Program-made: the position numbers and the translations under genes
Assembly (NCBI RefSeq): GCF_000003815.2
Contig: NC_049993.1
Span: forward strand, 15,723,391-15,768,095
From: Branchiostoma floridae
Lineage: Eukaryota > Chordata > Leptocardii > Amphioxiformes > Branchiostomatidae
Direction: 5' to 3'
DNA: 44,705 bases
Part shown: positions 34,206 to 44,705 of the stretch, piece by piece
Numbering within the stretch: position 1 is the stretch's first letter
How the letters are laid out: each line of letters starts with the position of its first letter
Notes under the pieces: generated by a model
What the model saw: the letters and a program-made list of their open reading frames with translations, nothing else
Told to the model about the DNA's origin: nothing
Database searches by the model: none

Positions 34206-34390
34206 ATCTTAGCCCTATTAAGATTTGCCTTTTTGGGGCATCATGGCAATAGAGGAAAAGGGCGATGATGGGGTCATCCCCCAGTAACTCCTAAACCACT
34301 TATCGTATTACCACCACCTTTTCAAAGAATAATGTACACATAAAGCTATAGATACTTTGAACATATTTGACGTCATTGATGTGGTTTTGT
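34206..34390. repeat. Possible relative of the CCCTAT-A-GA dispersed repeat
   Basis: TTAGCCCTATTAAGATTTG, TTTTTGGGGCATCATGG and ACCACTTATCGTATTACCACC recall the starts at 27545 and 38924. Weak. Confidence 0.35.
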
Positions 34391-34864
34391 TGACTGGGAC
34401 CATAGAAATTCCAGGAAAACCTCAAGATTGTTCTGCAAATTTATTAGAAAGAAATAGCAGAAAACCAATGTATCCCCAAACAATATATAACAACATACAT
34501 GTATATGACCTGTTAAAATAGAATAAAGATCTCATTAAATGAAGTACAATGACGTACCTCTTGCCTTGTGGCCAAAGCTGACGTCCTCGGGTTGCTTGTA
34601 TGTATACGGATCCTCTGGTTGATCGCTGTTGTCGCTTTTGTCAGAGCATGGCTCCGCTTGAACCGGTGGAACGACCACCACGTGGTCTTCCACACGGAGG
34701 TATGAACGAAACGTAGGTCCATCTTCCCCAAGCTCCAGGTACGTGTGAGGGTCCGAACTGACTGAGGCAGCGGCATTGTGGTCACCAGAGGCGGCACCAT
34801 CGGGGACAGTAGCTGCCCTGTCACTGGTGGATGTGTCAGATTTTCCTTGGTCTTTATCTGCCAT

Positions 34865-36450
34865 TTCTGCTCCATAGCAACAAAAATCGGCTCTTAATAC
34901 AAGTTCATGTCATCTAAGATTCTATTAACCAGTCTGAGAATTAAAAGAAAAAGAATGCTTAGGATCATTGGCTGACCACTAAAATCATCGAGGTGTTCAT
35001 TCAAGCTGTTTTTCAAACGGGAGGGATGCTCTTGAGTGGTAAAAAGGGACGGTCACTTCATTTTGTGCTTGTGTTGTTGTTTTTATATCAATTATCGCCA
35101 AAATACCTGTCAAAAACCACAACACACATAAAAAAATTAAAACGTTTTCAAATTTAAATTTCATAATAAGGACCAAATTTCATCCGTTCATCCGTTATGC
35201 CATATGAAAGTTGGCGCGGTCCTGAACCACCCCCCACACCACCCCCACCCCTAACCTCTCTATCTATATGTAAGTGTTTTTTTTAAGTGTTACGGCTGAG
35301 ACCAGACCTATGCACCTGGTCAGAACTAATTAGTTCTTGCAGTAGTCTGTGTAACGCAAACCCCGCTATCCGGAGCTTGAAGGCTATTCCCCTCGGCAAT
35401 GTAAGAAGGGCTTAAGAAGCACGATTAGATAAGGGTAGTTCTTTCCGTATGTAAAAACATTTCTTGCTGTCTTACACATGAGGGGGTTAGGCAAATAAGA
35501 AAAATGTACCCAGACGAAATTTCATTATAAAAGCTATAAGACGTGCTTGACCCGCCTTCTCTGCTTTGGTTGATAAATACCTAAAATTTGTCAGAGATGA
35601 ACAAATTTGACACCGAAAATGCTAATACCCAGTTAAGTGTTAGTTTATTCATATATCTGAAACATTAAATTTAGATGGCAAGATGACATGACAAGAAAGA
35701 GGGCAAACAGATGTAATATAACTTCGTCATGGAATGCCCTATGTATGATATAATAAGTTATCCGCTTTTCTGTGTCTAGATACTATAGATATTAGGATAC
35801 TAGATACTAGAAGTAGATTTGGCTATATCTTTAGATCCGACAACTACTATAGAGCTTAGATAGGTAAATATGAAATAGACTGCCTTGTAGTTACAAAATA
35901 TAGTGACACCAACGTTTAGCGCCATCTGATTGTGTGGAGGCTTTCTTATTATCCAATATTGTTAAATTAGTAAAATTTTATTATCCTATATTGTTCAATA
36001 CGTAGAATTTTGAAATATATGTTATATTCTTTTTTTTTTAATCTGACCGTACAAAGGTCTCTGTGCCTTTTTGTCGTGTCAATGATAACGCTTGTGTTGT
36101 TTACAAGTGCTAAACGCCCAATTTAGTCCTTAAATTAGGGAAATGCACGTGCGCCTAAATTTGTTCATTTGTCTATGAACGTCTTAGCCTCCTTCACCGG
36201 CGTCTCTAGGGCCTTGGCGAAAGTTTTTTTTGTTGTTGTTGATTCGGGGCCGGTATGTATTCCTCTCCCTCAATTCAGAAGAAAAACATTCGCCCTAGAA
36301 ACGCCTGTGAAGGAGGCTATAAACGGCTAGTAAAACATTAGCACAACAAAGATTCGCAAAATGTTCCTCCCTATTTGACCGCATGCAGATCTCAGTACCG
36401 GATACTGCTTACCCCGATTAATTAGATTGGAGATATAGAAATACGATGCG
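34865..36450. repeat. Upstream flank of gene A, segmental duplicate of 43313-44705
   Basis: Collinear matches with the gene B flank include AAATGCTTAGGATCATTG-type, CGGGAGGGATGCT, CTTCGTCATGGA(A/G)TGCCCTATGTAT, CTTGTGTTGT, GCTAGTAAAACA and GGATACTGCTTACCC with GCGATGCG at the end. Includes a deleted copy of the LINE fragment seen at 43867. Confidence 0.85.
36185..36319. mobile_element. TAGCCTCC foldback MITE, absent from the gene B flank
   Basis: Ends TAGCCTCCTTCACCGGCGT and ACGCCTGTGAAGGAGGCTA are inverted; inner CTAGGGC/GCCCTAG also pair. Flanks TGAACGTCT and TAAACGGCT agree at 7 of 9 bases. Same terminal words as 29712-29941. Confidence 0.75.
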
Positions 36451-38738
36451 TTGTGCTTGAGATAGAAAAGCAAACAGAAATACCTTCGGTCAGTAGATTT
36501 CGTGTCGACAGCCAAAGCGTTTAATAGCTCTGTCCGCAAGGAAAATAAATGTCAGAGTGTATTTGATTCGTTGCCGTGTGATAGCACCAGACTTATTTTA
36601 ATATGATGAAAAATGCAAAACCTGACATTTACTTATGTTATTTAGTGACGCAAACGACGCAATGAAAAATCAATGAGCCAAGACCATACAAGTAAATACC
36701 GTTCAGATTAACATGCATAGGGGAGTCGTGATATGTCAGGTTGGTAGAAAAAAACTGTACTGACAGACTATCACGCATGCGTCAGTGTATAAATATTCAA
36801 TTTTGGGTTCTTTTTTGCACTAAGAGTTATATTAGGCAATTACGTTGGGTGAAGGAAAAGAATGTTGTGATTCTATTAACAAGATCGACACAAACAAACA
36901 TCCTTTTAGTATTCCACACTGTTGATATAATGTCTATTTTTGGTAGTAGATATCAAAATGTGTAGTAGACACCATAGATTTTTTTTCATTTTTGAACCAC
37001 TATCGCCCTCATAAAATCTCTATCTGCATAATCAAAATATAATGTTACGTTTAACCGTGTCATGATGCAATAATACCTGCATTGCTAATCTGTGATTCTT
37101 TAATCATTTTGGAGTGTTTAATCATTGTAAGGCATTCCAGGATCAAGGTAGTTCATAGCGATGATAAAGAGTAACAGGTAGCTTTTGACGTCATGACAAG
37201 GAGGGTCAAGTTTTAGTTCCCAAACATTAAATTTTGAAACTGCTGGGCATTTCTGTCAAAACTTCCAAATACGATAGCTGAAGAAAAGAATGCGGGGTTT
37301 CCACTGTTTTGGGCATGCAGCTAGCTTAGGCAAAGATGTGCGCAATGATATGAATGTTATGCAAACGAGGACTTTATTTTCATAATTAATAAGGAATCTA
37401 TAAAATTCCATTGTTTGCCTCCAATAAATATAGCACATGTAATTCCTGACATAACTGCTAATGAGGAACTGATTTGCACATTTACTGCAAATATGGCAAA
37501 AAGGGCTAATGGTAAATGGCGTTAGTTTTTACTTGTGATATGTTTATGCTGATTAATGATAAACATCACCAGGCATAAATAATGTAAATCTGGTTTACAT
37601 TTATTTCTAACGTGTATCTCTTTCTTGTGTATGTAACTGATACTAAAAATACTCACATAGATATGCAAAAACTTTGACATAACTTGTTTACTTATTTACG
37701 GATCAGATTCAAGTACATACTGAACTTGTCAACAGGCTGTCAAAGTAAAGATATATGATTAATGTTACAACTTAGATTTGTATGCATGAGAAAAGGTAAT
37801 ACAGTAATGTAATAATTTTTTACGTTATAAAATCATTTGATACACATTTAATTCAAGCATTTCCTGCGATCTTACACGGACGTTCATAGTGTGCATGGAA
37901 TGATGAAAGCTACTAGAAAATCTAAATGAATAATGTACAAAATTATACAAATAAATTGTTAGACACACCCACAACTAAATAATACTAGCCAATGAAAGAA
38001 CGAAATGACACGCTTTCAAGTACCAGAGTTATTGATACCAGGTTGAGGTACTCAGAAAATCGTTTTCCCTAAAACTTTATGTCGTACAAAGAAACTAGTT
38101 GCCATTAGGTACATTTTATGTACATTGTTACATAGCTCTAGATATATCACGTACGCGTAGATAAACACAGTTAAGGTCTGACAGCGGATTCTGTGCAACT
38201 TAGTCGTTTGCGTGCCTGCAAAGCTATTTTGGAGGCCAGATTGCGTTAACACTGGTAATACATGTATAGTTTCAATACATGACCAATCACAATGTATAAA
38301 ATTATTTGTGTCTCCTTTAAATAAAGCCTCGGAAAAATCTATAAAATCAATTTATCAATCCTTTATAAAAATATTGAAACTTTCTGTCTAAAAAACACAT
38401 TTTGTCTACGACTAAGATTTATTTCATTATTTATTCTAAGATCATATTTTTCAGTAACATTATTCTTGAAATTACTATAAGTTCTCAACATGATATGAAA
38501 AAATCTTGCTAGACAAGAAAAAAAAATATTACTAATTTTAATGTGAAGAAAGTCTAAACGGTAAAAACATTTTTGAGAAATGATTTCTTTACTTCGATTT
38601 AAGAAATGTTCTTCAATTGAATATTAAAGAAATTGAAAAAAATCGCTAAACTTGGGGGTGCGAAGCCTCCAATTGAGATCTTTAAAACTGGGTTGTGCAC
38701 CCTTAAGGTCGTACATCCCGCTTATCAACCAGGCGACC
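36451..38738. other. AT-rich spacer between lectin genes
   Basis: No gene recognised. Contains a partial dispersed repeat at 37180-37620. The rest is AT-rich with short unremarkable open frames. Confidence 0.5.
37180..37620 (+). repeat. Partial copy of the element at 39511-40497
   Basis: Shares, in order, GTCATGACAA, AACATT(A/C)AATTTTG, GAACTGC(A/T)GGGGC-like, ATGTTATGCAAA, TTCCATTGTTT, CAATAAATGTAGCACATGT-like and CATAAATAATGTAA-like words with 40040-40460, in the same orientation. Confidence 0.65.
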
Positions 38739-41700
38739 TCAAAAATGTTCCAGGGCTGGATTTTTTAGTTTCTTACAAATGTAAGAATATTTTGAGCCGC
38801 ACGTTTTGTCATTCCACCATCCTCTCCTCTTCCTAGGCCTCCCTGGGGTTTTCTGTGGGAAATGTAGAAATAAACTGTTTAATATTCAGTACTTTTCAGA
38901 TAATTAGTTAAGTTGCTTACACATAACCCTATCTAGATCGTTTTGGGGGGAGGGGGGTCCTAGGGCTGGGGGCTCTTTTGGCCCATCATCGTAGTTTCAA
39001 AACGGCTTGGGTTACGATCACCAAATTTGTAGGGGACAATGCATACTCAATAAGAACACACATAATACACAATTCATAAAGGTTACAATAACTACGCGAA
39101 GGTGTGAGGTCGAGGTACTCTAGTTTCATAAATATGGCCTTTTACTCTTCCAAACATCCAAATTTTCCATTGACAGACAAGTTATTTATCAAGAATATTA
39201 CAAACAGGTAACAAAAAGTACATTGCAAACAAAATTCATCAGTTCAAAAACTGATGTTTAAAGATTGCAATACCGTTCTGAAATAGAGCAGATAGAGAGC
39301 ACCCACCCTCAGGTCAATTTGAACGCAATTTTCTCCACGTCCAAACCTATTGTTGGGCTCACCAGGAGCCCAGTTCCTGAAGGTGGCTGGTGAACCTCCA
39401 TTCCACTTCCAAGACTTGCCAGTTCTACGAAGTCCAATCCACGCCCGTCTGGGACCTATAGATATCAAGAGGTAGTGATTGCTATAGGATTAATACACTT
39501 CTTTTTTTTTACCTCCATGAAATGTCATGGAGGTTATATTTTACCCTGCGTTTGTCTGTATGTGTTTTTGTCTGTGTGTAAACAAGATAACTCAAGAACG
39601 GCTGGGTGAATTGGTTTCATACTTGGTGTGTTGGTTGTGTGTTATGAAAGCTGAAAATGACTAGATTTTGGGCTCCCTAGCGGCTTCCCTTGGTACTGCA
39701 GCGCAACTTCCGGGTTTGCTATCTCGTGTTCTGAACAAGCTATCGTCACGATTTTAGGGTGTTAGATAGCTGTTGTGCTCAGAAATTATAAGTGACATGA
39801 GTTTGGGTCCCCTAGCGGCTTGTTTCGGGATAGCAGGGGCTAAGACGATAACCAGAGAAGGGAACAACGGATTTTCTTGATTTTTTGGTATATAGATACC
39901 TTAGACAAAATAAGATGTTAATTATGCAAAATGGGAGCACATTTGCATAATTATTGAGAACATTCAATCAAAGTAGTTTTTCTATGTATCTTTCGTCCCG
40001 GACGTGATATGGTCTTGGAATTTGGTTGGTAGATAGCTTGTGGTGTCATGACAAAGTGGCGCAGGTTTTAGACACCTAACATTCAATTTTGGAACTGCAG
40101 GGGCTTTTTTGTCTAGATATTACCAAGAGGATAACTGCAGAAAGGATTGACGGATTGGCATCATATTAGTCATACGGGTACCTTGGTCAAAGATGTTTAT
40201 ATTGATATGCATGTTATGCAAATGATGATTAATTTGCATGATTAATAATAAATTGTATTATTCCATTGTTTTCAATAACTGTACTTCAATAAATGTAACA
40301 CATGTTAATTATGATAGGTGGAATATAAGCAGATACCAAATACGGTATGTAAAAATTGCAAAATCGCTTAATGATGGGACTTTTATTACTGTGACATGTA
40401 TATGTTAGTCAATGATGAACAAAACCATGCATAATTTATGTTAATATGTTAGTCAATTGCATGGAATTTACAAAAGCTCTAAATATTTCATGGAGGTATG
40501 AGGTCGCCGAACTCTAGATTTTCATTCATTAGTTCGAACCAACACCAACAAAACAAAACGAAGGGACATCAACTTGCCCCAAACCATACGCCAATACAGA
40601 AATATTGATACAAAAATAAATCATAGTATACAGAATATGCCCCATTTTCCTTTGTGCCTCTCTAGATTTCCCCTTCTTGTTGCGATCAAATACCCTTAGA
40701 CTTAAATAAGCTTAGACTACTTCTTGAAAGAAATGGACATACTTGATAAAGGACTGGGAACTTGAGTGCCCGGACTGTCTTCTATCGATACACTTCTTTA
40801 ATCATATACTTATCCAACCATGTATGAGGTAAACGAAAAGATAAAGTGATCCAACTTTAAATCCCACTTATGCCGATTTAATTCAGGTATAAGACCGTTA
40901 TTCTGGATAGCCAGATGTTTGAAGCGGTCGACAGGAAGTCTCTTAGCTTACTGATACCCGTCTTAACGGATGGCAATGCATGGTTTTGTACATTACTTAC
41001 CATATGAAAAGTGATGTAAAATGAAGACGTTCTCCGACCTTCCCTTGATGGAGGCCAGACTTGCACCTTGCTGTCGACACTTTGATTCCGCCGTAGACCA
41101 TTTGGCAGCTCTTCTCACAAACTTGTAGCAGTAGTTGTCGTATTCCTCCCAGCCACTTTGGCATCCTTTAATGGTAACAAAACAACACATATGTGTATAG
41201 AGTTGCATATAAACAGTTTGTATACAAGGCTATTGTAGGAGTTTAAATAAAAACAAATCTTTTCATCCATTCCGTCCAAAATAACGGGATTGCGGTTAAA
41301 TGAATTATATCTATATTGCTCAAAGTCTGGATTTGGCTTTTGTGCGTTATTCTGTTACCAGTGTAACGCCCGAAAGATGTGGATGGACCACTATGATATT
41401 TTGGTAGGTGGGCAGTGGTCAGGAAAAGAAGGTCAAATTAGATGATAGGTGGCTTTTGATGGCACTGCAATTTCTTTTTATAATAGCTCGTGTTCTAGAA
41501 ATTCTATGGTCGCGGTTCTATGAGGTAAGACACGAACTATAGGTTTATGACCCTATAGACATTTTTTTTTAACTGCAAGGTAGATTTTGTTTGATAAAAG
41601 AGTAGCTCAAGAAGAGGCCCACTCCATCCAAGCAAGCAGATACAATTTTGTATCCACCATCATAAGAAAACAAGTAGGTACGTAATGACAAACATTCATA

Positions 41701-43312
41701 TTGATATTGAAACAAATAGATGGGTAAATGTGAAAACAGCCATATTTAGTCATTCATGCAGCTAATTGTTTTCATGGTTTTTACTTGCCAGTTTCATTCG
41801 TTGACAAGGTAACATCAGTGGTTAGCAGGGTTACAATTGTAGGTGCCAAGGTCATTGTGGGTCGCAAGGTCATTGTGGGTTGCAAGGTCACAGTGGTGGG
41901 AGGCAGGGTCATAGAAGTGAAAGGCAAGGTCACATTGGTGGATGGCAAAGTCACTGCTGTTCCAACCGTAGTTGATAACTGTGTTGCACCCAGCCATAGA
42001 ATACCTGATGTATTCAGCTTCGTCCCTGTCATCTCCTATAAACATAATAGACAGAGACCTTTCAAAGAAGAGAACCTCTAAAAAAACTAATAAAATTATT
42101 TCTCTAATTATTCAATTACAAGCACTGACTCTGATATTTGTTTCTAAGGTCAAGAAGATTAAATGACACACCTTATGACCAGGTAAGAGACAATGCACCA
42201 GTATTGCAGTTGATACAATCGCCAGTAGTCCGAAAACCAGTGTTAGCTGACAAACTTTGCTGGATTTCGCCATAGTCCACAATTCTGTAGCACGTTCTAA
42301 AATGAAAAGAAATGTGACGATTTATTTACGTGTTACAAAATTTCAATAGAAAGAAACACAATTACTGATCAGTTTAGAAGTCGTTGCCATTTTTGCATGT
42401 TCTATTAAATAAAAATAGGTCATTTTTATCTATTGATTAACCTAAAATTTGTTTAATGAGTTTCTGAACGAACGAAATGATGTTTATATGGGGCCACTGT
42501 ACAATCAAAACTACACATCCATACAAATGGCATAACTAATATGGAACAACTACCAACAGGACTGTCAAACTTAAATATGCTAGTTAATGACAGCTGTAAC
42601 ATCATGATAGGTTATTTCTTATGTTTTACAAAAGTAGCTAGGGCTAAAACGACAACAGCCTGATTTGTTGTCACCCAACCAATCTATAACACGTGTTTGT
42701 TATTTATTCAGTACCTCAAATCCAGACATATTTGCAACACCGTTACATCCATGCGAAACAAATATGTACGTCTTTATGGGGAGTGGATAAAGTAAGCTGA
42801 CACAGCTAGCTAAACATGTCTATTTTGGCGTATTTATCTGCAATTTCTTAACTTTTTAAGTTCATGTTTCATCATCATCATCTGTGAGCTAAGCATAAGC
42901 CACGTGTAAATGTCAATGAAGTATATGGCGTACCTCTTGCTTTGTGACAAAAGCTGACGTCCTCGTGTTGTTTCTGTTCGTACGGATCCGCTGGTTGGTC
43001 GCTAGCCTCAGAGCATGGCTCTGTCATATCTGGAGGAACGACCACCACGTTATCATCCACACGGAGGTATGAACGAAACCTAGCACCGTCTTCACCAAGC
43101 TCCAAGTACGTGTGAGGATCAAGACTGACCACCACGTTATCATCCACACGGAGGTATGAACGGAATGTAACCCCATCTTTGCCAAGTTCCAAATACATGT
43201 GAGGGTCAGAACTGACCGAGGCAGCATCATGGTGGTTACCAGAGGCGGCACAATCGGGGACAGTAGCCATCTCGTCACTGGACTCAGATTTTCGTTGGTC
43301 TTTGTCTGCCAT
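38739..43312 (-). CDS. Lectin gene B: type II C-type lectin receptor with two ITAM-like modules
   Basis: Six minus-strand exons: 42934-43312, 42172-42284, 41789-42035, 41001-41165, 39307-39455 and 38739-38852. Phases 1, 0, 1, 1, 0 agree; 388 aa. Residues 1-126: acidic cytoplasmic tail with YLEL-x9-YLRV twice (Tyr40/53 and Tyr69/82). About 138-160: membrane span (VCQLTLVFGLLAIVSTAIL); no signal peptide, so N-in, type II. 165-246: Thr-rich stalk. 247-388: C-type lectin domain, with CQSGWEEYDNYCYKF, WIGLR, NWAPGEPNN (EPN 334-336, mannose-type) and WWNDKTC (WND 364-366), YICKK. The calcium/sugar motifs are intact, so it is predicted to bind mannose-like sugars and signal by tyrosine phosphorylation (inference). 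The exon 3 donor is GCAAGT, the only choice that keeps phase. Gene A's EGF and unnamed-domain exons are missing here. Confidence 0.87.
38924..39030. repeat. Truncated dispersed repeat, relative of 27545
   Basis: TAACCCTATCTAGA start and AAAACGGCTTGGGTTACGAT then CACCAAATTTGTAG match the beginning of the repeat at 27545. In the last intron of gene B. Confidence 0.65.
39511..40497. mobile_element. About 1-kb non-coding element with ACCTCCATGAAAT ends
   Basis: Starts ACCTCCATGAAATG and ends ATTTCATGGAGGT. The first end is itself palindromic. No ORF. It sits in the intron between the two main lectin-domain exons of gene B. A partial relative lies at 37180-37620. Confidence 0.7.
41600..41670 (-). 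pseudogene. Relic EGF exon in gene B
   Basis: The minus strand reads GATGGTGGATACAAA, then TCTGCTTGCTTGGATGGAGT, against gene A exon 31334-31444 GATGGCGGATACAAA and CAGTGCTTGCGAGGATGGAC. The conserved cysteines are largely lost and no splice sites fit. It lies between the stalk and lectin exons, exactly where gene A keeps its EGF exons. Confidence 0.65.
43041..43214 (-). repeat. 87-bp in-frame tandem duplication in gene B tail exon
   Basis: Two units offset by 87 bp (ACCACCACGTTATCATCCAC at 43041 and again at 43128) each encode one 29-residue YLEL/YLRV module. Gene A has a single unit. Confidence 0.93.
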
Positions 43313-44705
43313 TTATACTCCTAGCAACAGAAATCGACTATAAATGCAAACTCATTTCATCTAGCATTCTCTGAACAAAAATTTAAAAAAATGCTTAGGA
43401 TCATTGACTGACTAATAAAATAATGGAGGTGTTCTTTCAAGCTGTTTTAAAGAGACGTTTTTTTAAACGGGAGGGATGCTGTTGAGTTGTGAAAAGGGTC
43501 AGTCACTTCTTTTTGTACTTACGTTGTTTTCTTAGCAATTTTCATTAAAATGTATGTCAACAACCGGTTGCCATGACAGAACGAACAAAATTCAAAACTT
43601 CTTTAGATTGTTGCCAACTAAATTTCATCCGACTAAATTCATAATCGTATCCGAATTGGTGACTCATGCGTCAGCCGTTTTGCGACAAGCTGTCTTGTGT
43701 AGGCGGGGGGTTAGGAAAAAATGTACCTAAACGAAAGTATATTAAAAAAGCTATCAGAAGTGCATGAACCATCATCTCTGTGTTGGTCAAAGAATACCTC
43801 ATGTTTCAAAGATAAACAAATTATGACACCGGAAATGATAATATTCATTAATATTCAATAACAAATTTGAAACATTATAGACTCAGATTGCATGCAGGGA
43901 AAAAGACAGACAGATGTAATGTACAAGTAACTTTATCGTTGACAAAAGCAGTATCCAAAGGGCTATACAATATCTATCAGGCCTGTAGACCACAAGAAGA
44001 CAGGCTTTATACATGCAATTGTCACATACAATCACATATCAAACTCAGTACAATTGAATTTCACTTCGTCATGGAGTGCCCTATGTATCATATGTTACGC
44101 AATATGTTTTTCAATTTCTATGTCAAGACACTACAGATTTCAGGACACTACAAGAACGAGAACTACAACAGCTCCACCTGATTGTATGAAGGTTTTCTTA
44201 TTATCCTATACTGTTAAATCAATAGAATTTTATCATCAAATTAGTAGAATTTTGTGATCCTAAATTGTTTGATTAGAATTTTATATCTATTCTGTATTCC
44301 TTTTTTGTAGTTTGTAGTTGACCATACAAAAGTCACTGACTTTTTGTCACGTCAATATTGCTTGTGTTGTAAGTGTTAATTGCTCTCCGCCCAGTTTATT
44401 CCTTACATCCCACTGGAAAATACGCGTGTGCCTAAATGTGCTCCAGAGAAAAGTAAATTAACTGCTAGTAAAACAATAGCAAAAACAAAATCACATTGCT
44501 GTTAATAGGGGCTAATCATCTTCATCAGCAGAATTGTTCGTCTTGCAGACGAGGGATTTAGCCATGGTCGGCCATATCACAATACGGGTACGGACGAGAA
44601 CCCTGTCATTGAAAATAACTTCCTCTCCCTGTTTGGCTGTATATGCAGATGTCAGGGATACTGCTTACCCAGATACCCCTGATTAAGATGATAAAATGCG
44701 ATGCG
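43313..44705. repeat. Upstream flank of gene B, segmental duplicate of 34865-36450
   Basis: Collinear with the gene A flank to the window edge. Similarity therefore probably continues beyond it. No gene of its own is seen apart from the LINE fragment. Confidence 0.8.
43867..44181 (+). mobile_element. LINE reverse transcriptase C-terminal fragment
   Basis: The 104-codon frame contains RLHAGKKTDRCNVQ, IEFHFVMECPMYHMLRNMFF, as in the cysteine-rich end of non-LTR retrotransposon ORF2 (-EFHF(V/L)(M/L)ECPLY-). A copy with about 145 bp deleted is at about 35657-35760. It is not a host gene. Confidence 0.65.

Larger units (their letters stand above)
29079..34864 (-). pseudogene. Lectin gene A: type II receptor with stalk, unnamed domain, three EGFs and C-type lectin domain; probably decayed
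   Basis: Minus-strand exons: 34558-34864 (cytoplasmic tail with YLEL and YLRV), 33944-34055 (membrane span CRLALGVGLLAITTAVVLP), 33119-33587 (Thr/Pro stalk), 32456-32758 (unnamed domain), 32099-32197, 31334-31444 and 30864-30974 (EGF modules, the last two with calcium-type DINEC/DVNEC), 30289-30459 and 29079-29221 (C-type lectin, CQSGWEEYNNYCYKL then APGEPNN). From exon 3 on, phases fit. Breaks: exon 1 ends in phase 1 but the membrane frame of exon 2 needs phase 2 (it is one base shorter than in gene B); TGA at 29190-29192 interrupts the lectin domain where gene B has Arg; no terminal lectin exon is visible. Intron after 31334 uses a GC donor. An assembly gap sits in the last intron. Assembly error or alternative splicing could explain one break but hardly all three. 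Confidence 0.78.

Noticed and set aside
38601-38836. Plus-strand open frame of 67 codons
   Set aside because: It is antisense to the terminal lectin exon of gene B, which has a clear WWND/YICK lectin ending.
40520-40545. TAGTTCGAACC resembling a tRNA T-loop
   Set aside because: No D-arm, anticodon arm or acceptor stem around it.

Overview
The window is animal nuclear DNA, almost certainly from a lancelet (Branchiostoma). The evidence is split genes with consensus GT-AG introns, chordate-type C9orf72 and DOHH orthologues, an animal CYP74-clan P450 of the kind described in Branchiostoma, and a high density of foldback/MITE repeats. No prokaryotic signals, tRNA, rRNA or CRISPR were seen. Gene models were built by hand from splice sites, reading phase and remembered family sequences; no alignment could be run.

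Layout. (1) 985-5570, minus: six exons of a C9orf72 orthologue; its 3' end lies off the left edge. (2) 6432-10299, plus: a complete five-exon DOHH (deoxyhypusine hydroxylase, 313 aa), head to head with C9orf72 across about 860 bp. (3) 10.3-13.0 kb: two tandem-repeat arrays, one interrupted by a hAT-like element with a perfect 8-bp target duplication, then a short relic of the last DOHH exon. (4) 14.16-16.24 kb: a duplicated promoter-like block (two inverted CCAAT boxes, a GC palindrome and a TATA box). (5) 17042-23497, plus: a complete seven-exon gene (589 aa) joining a CYP74-clan P450 to a C-terminal PLAT domain, an oxylipin-type enzyme. Its introns are full of foldbacks. (6) 23.6-29.0 kb: no gene recognised. 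(7) 29.08-34.86 and 38.74-43.31 kb, minus: two tandem paralogous type II C-type lectin receptor genes. The right copy (gene B, 388 aa) is open in every exon with matching phases. It encodes a cytoplasmic tail with two tandem ITAM-like modules, a membrane span, a Thr-rich stalk and an EPN/WND lectin domain. The left copy (gene A) also has an unnamed Cys/Trp domain exon and three EGF exons, but it carries a frame conflict, an in-frame TGA in the lectin domain and no visible last exon, so it looks like a decaying pseudogene.

How it fits together. C9orf72 and DOHH are housekeeping genes that may share a regulatory interval. The P450-PLAT gene and the lectin receptors are independent, lineage-specific genes (lipid-peroxide metabolism and probable immune recognition). 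The lectin pair comes from a segmental duplication that also copied a LINE fragment upstream of each gene.
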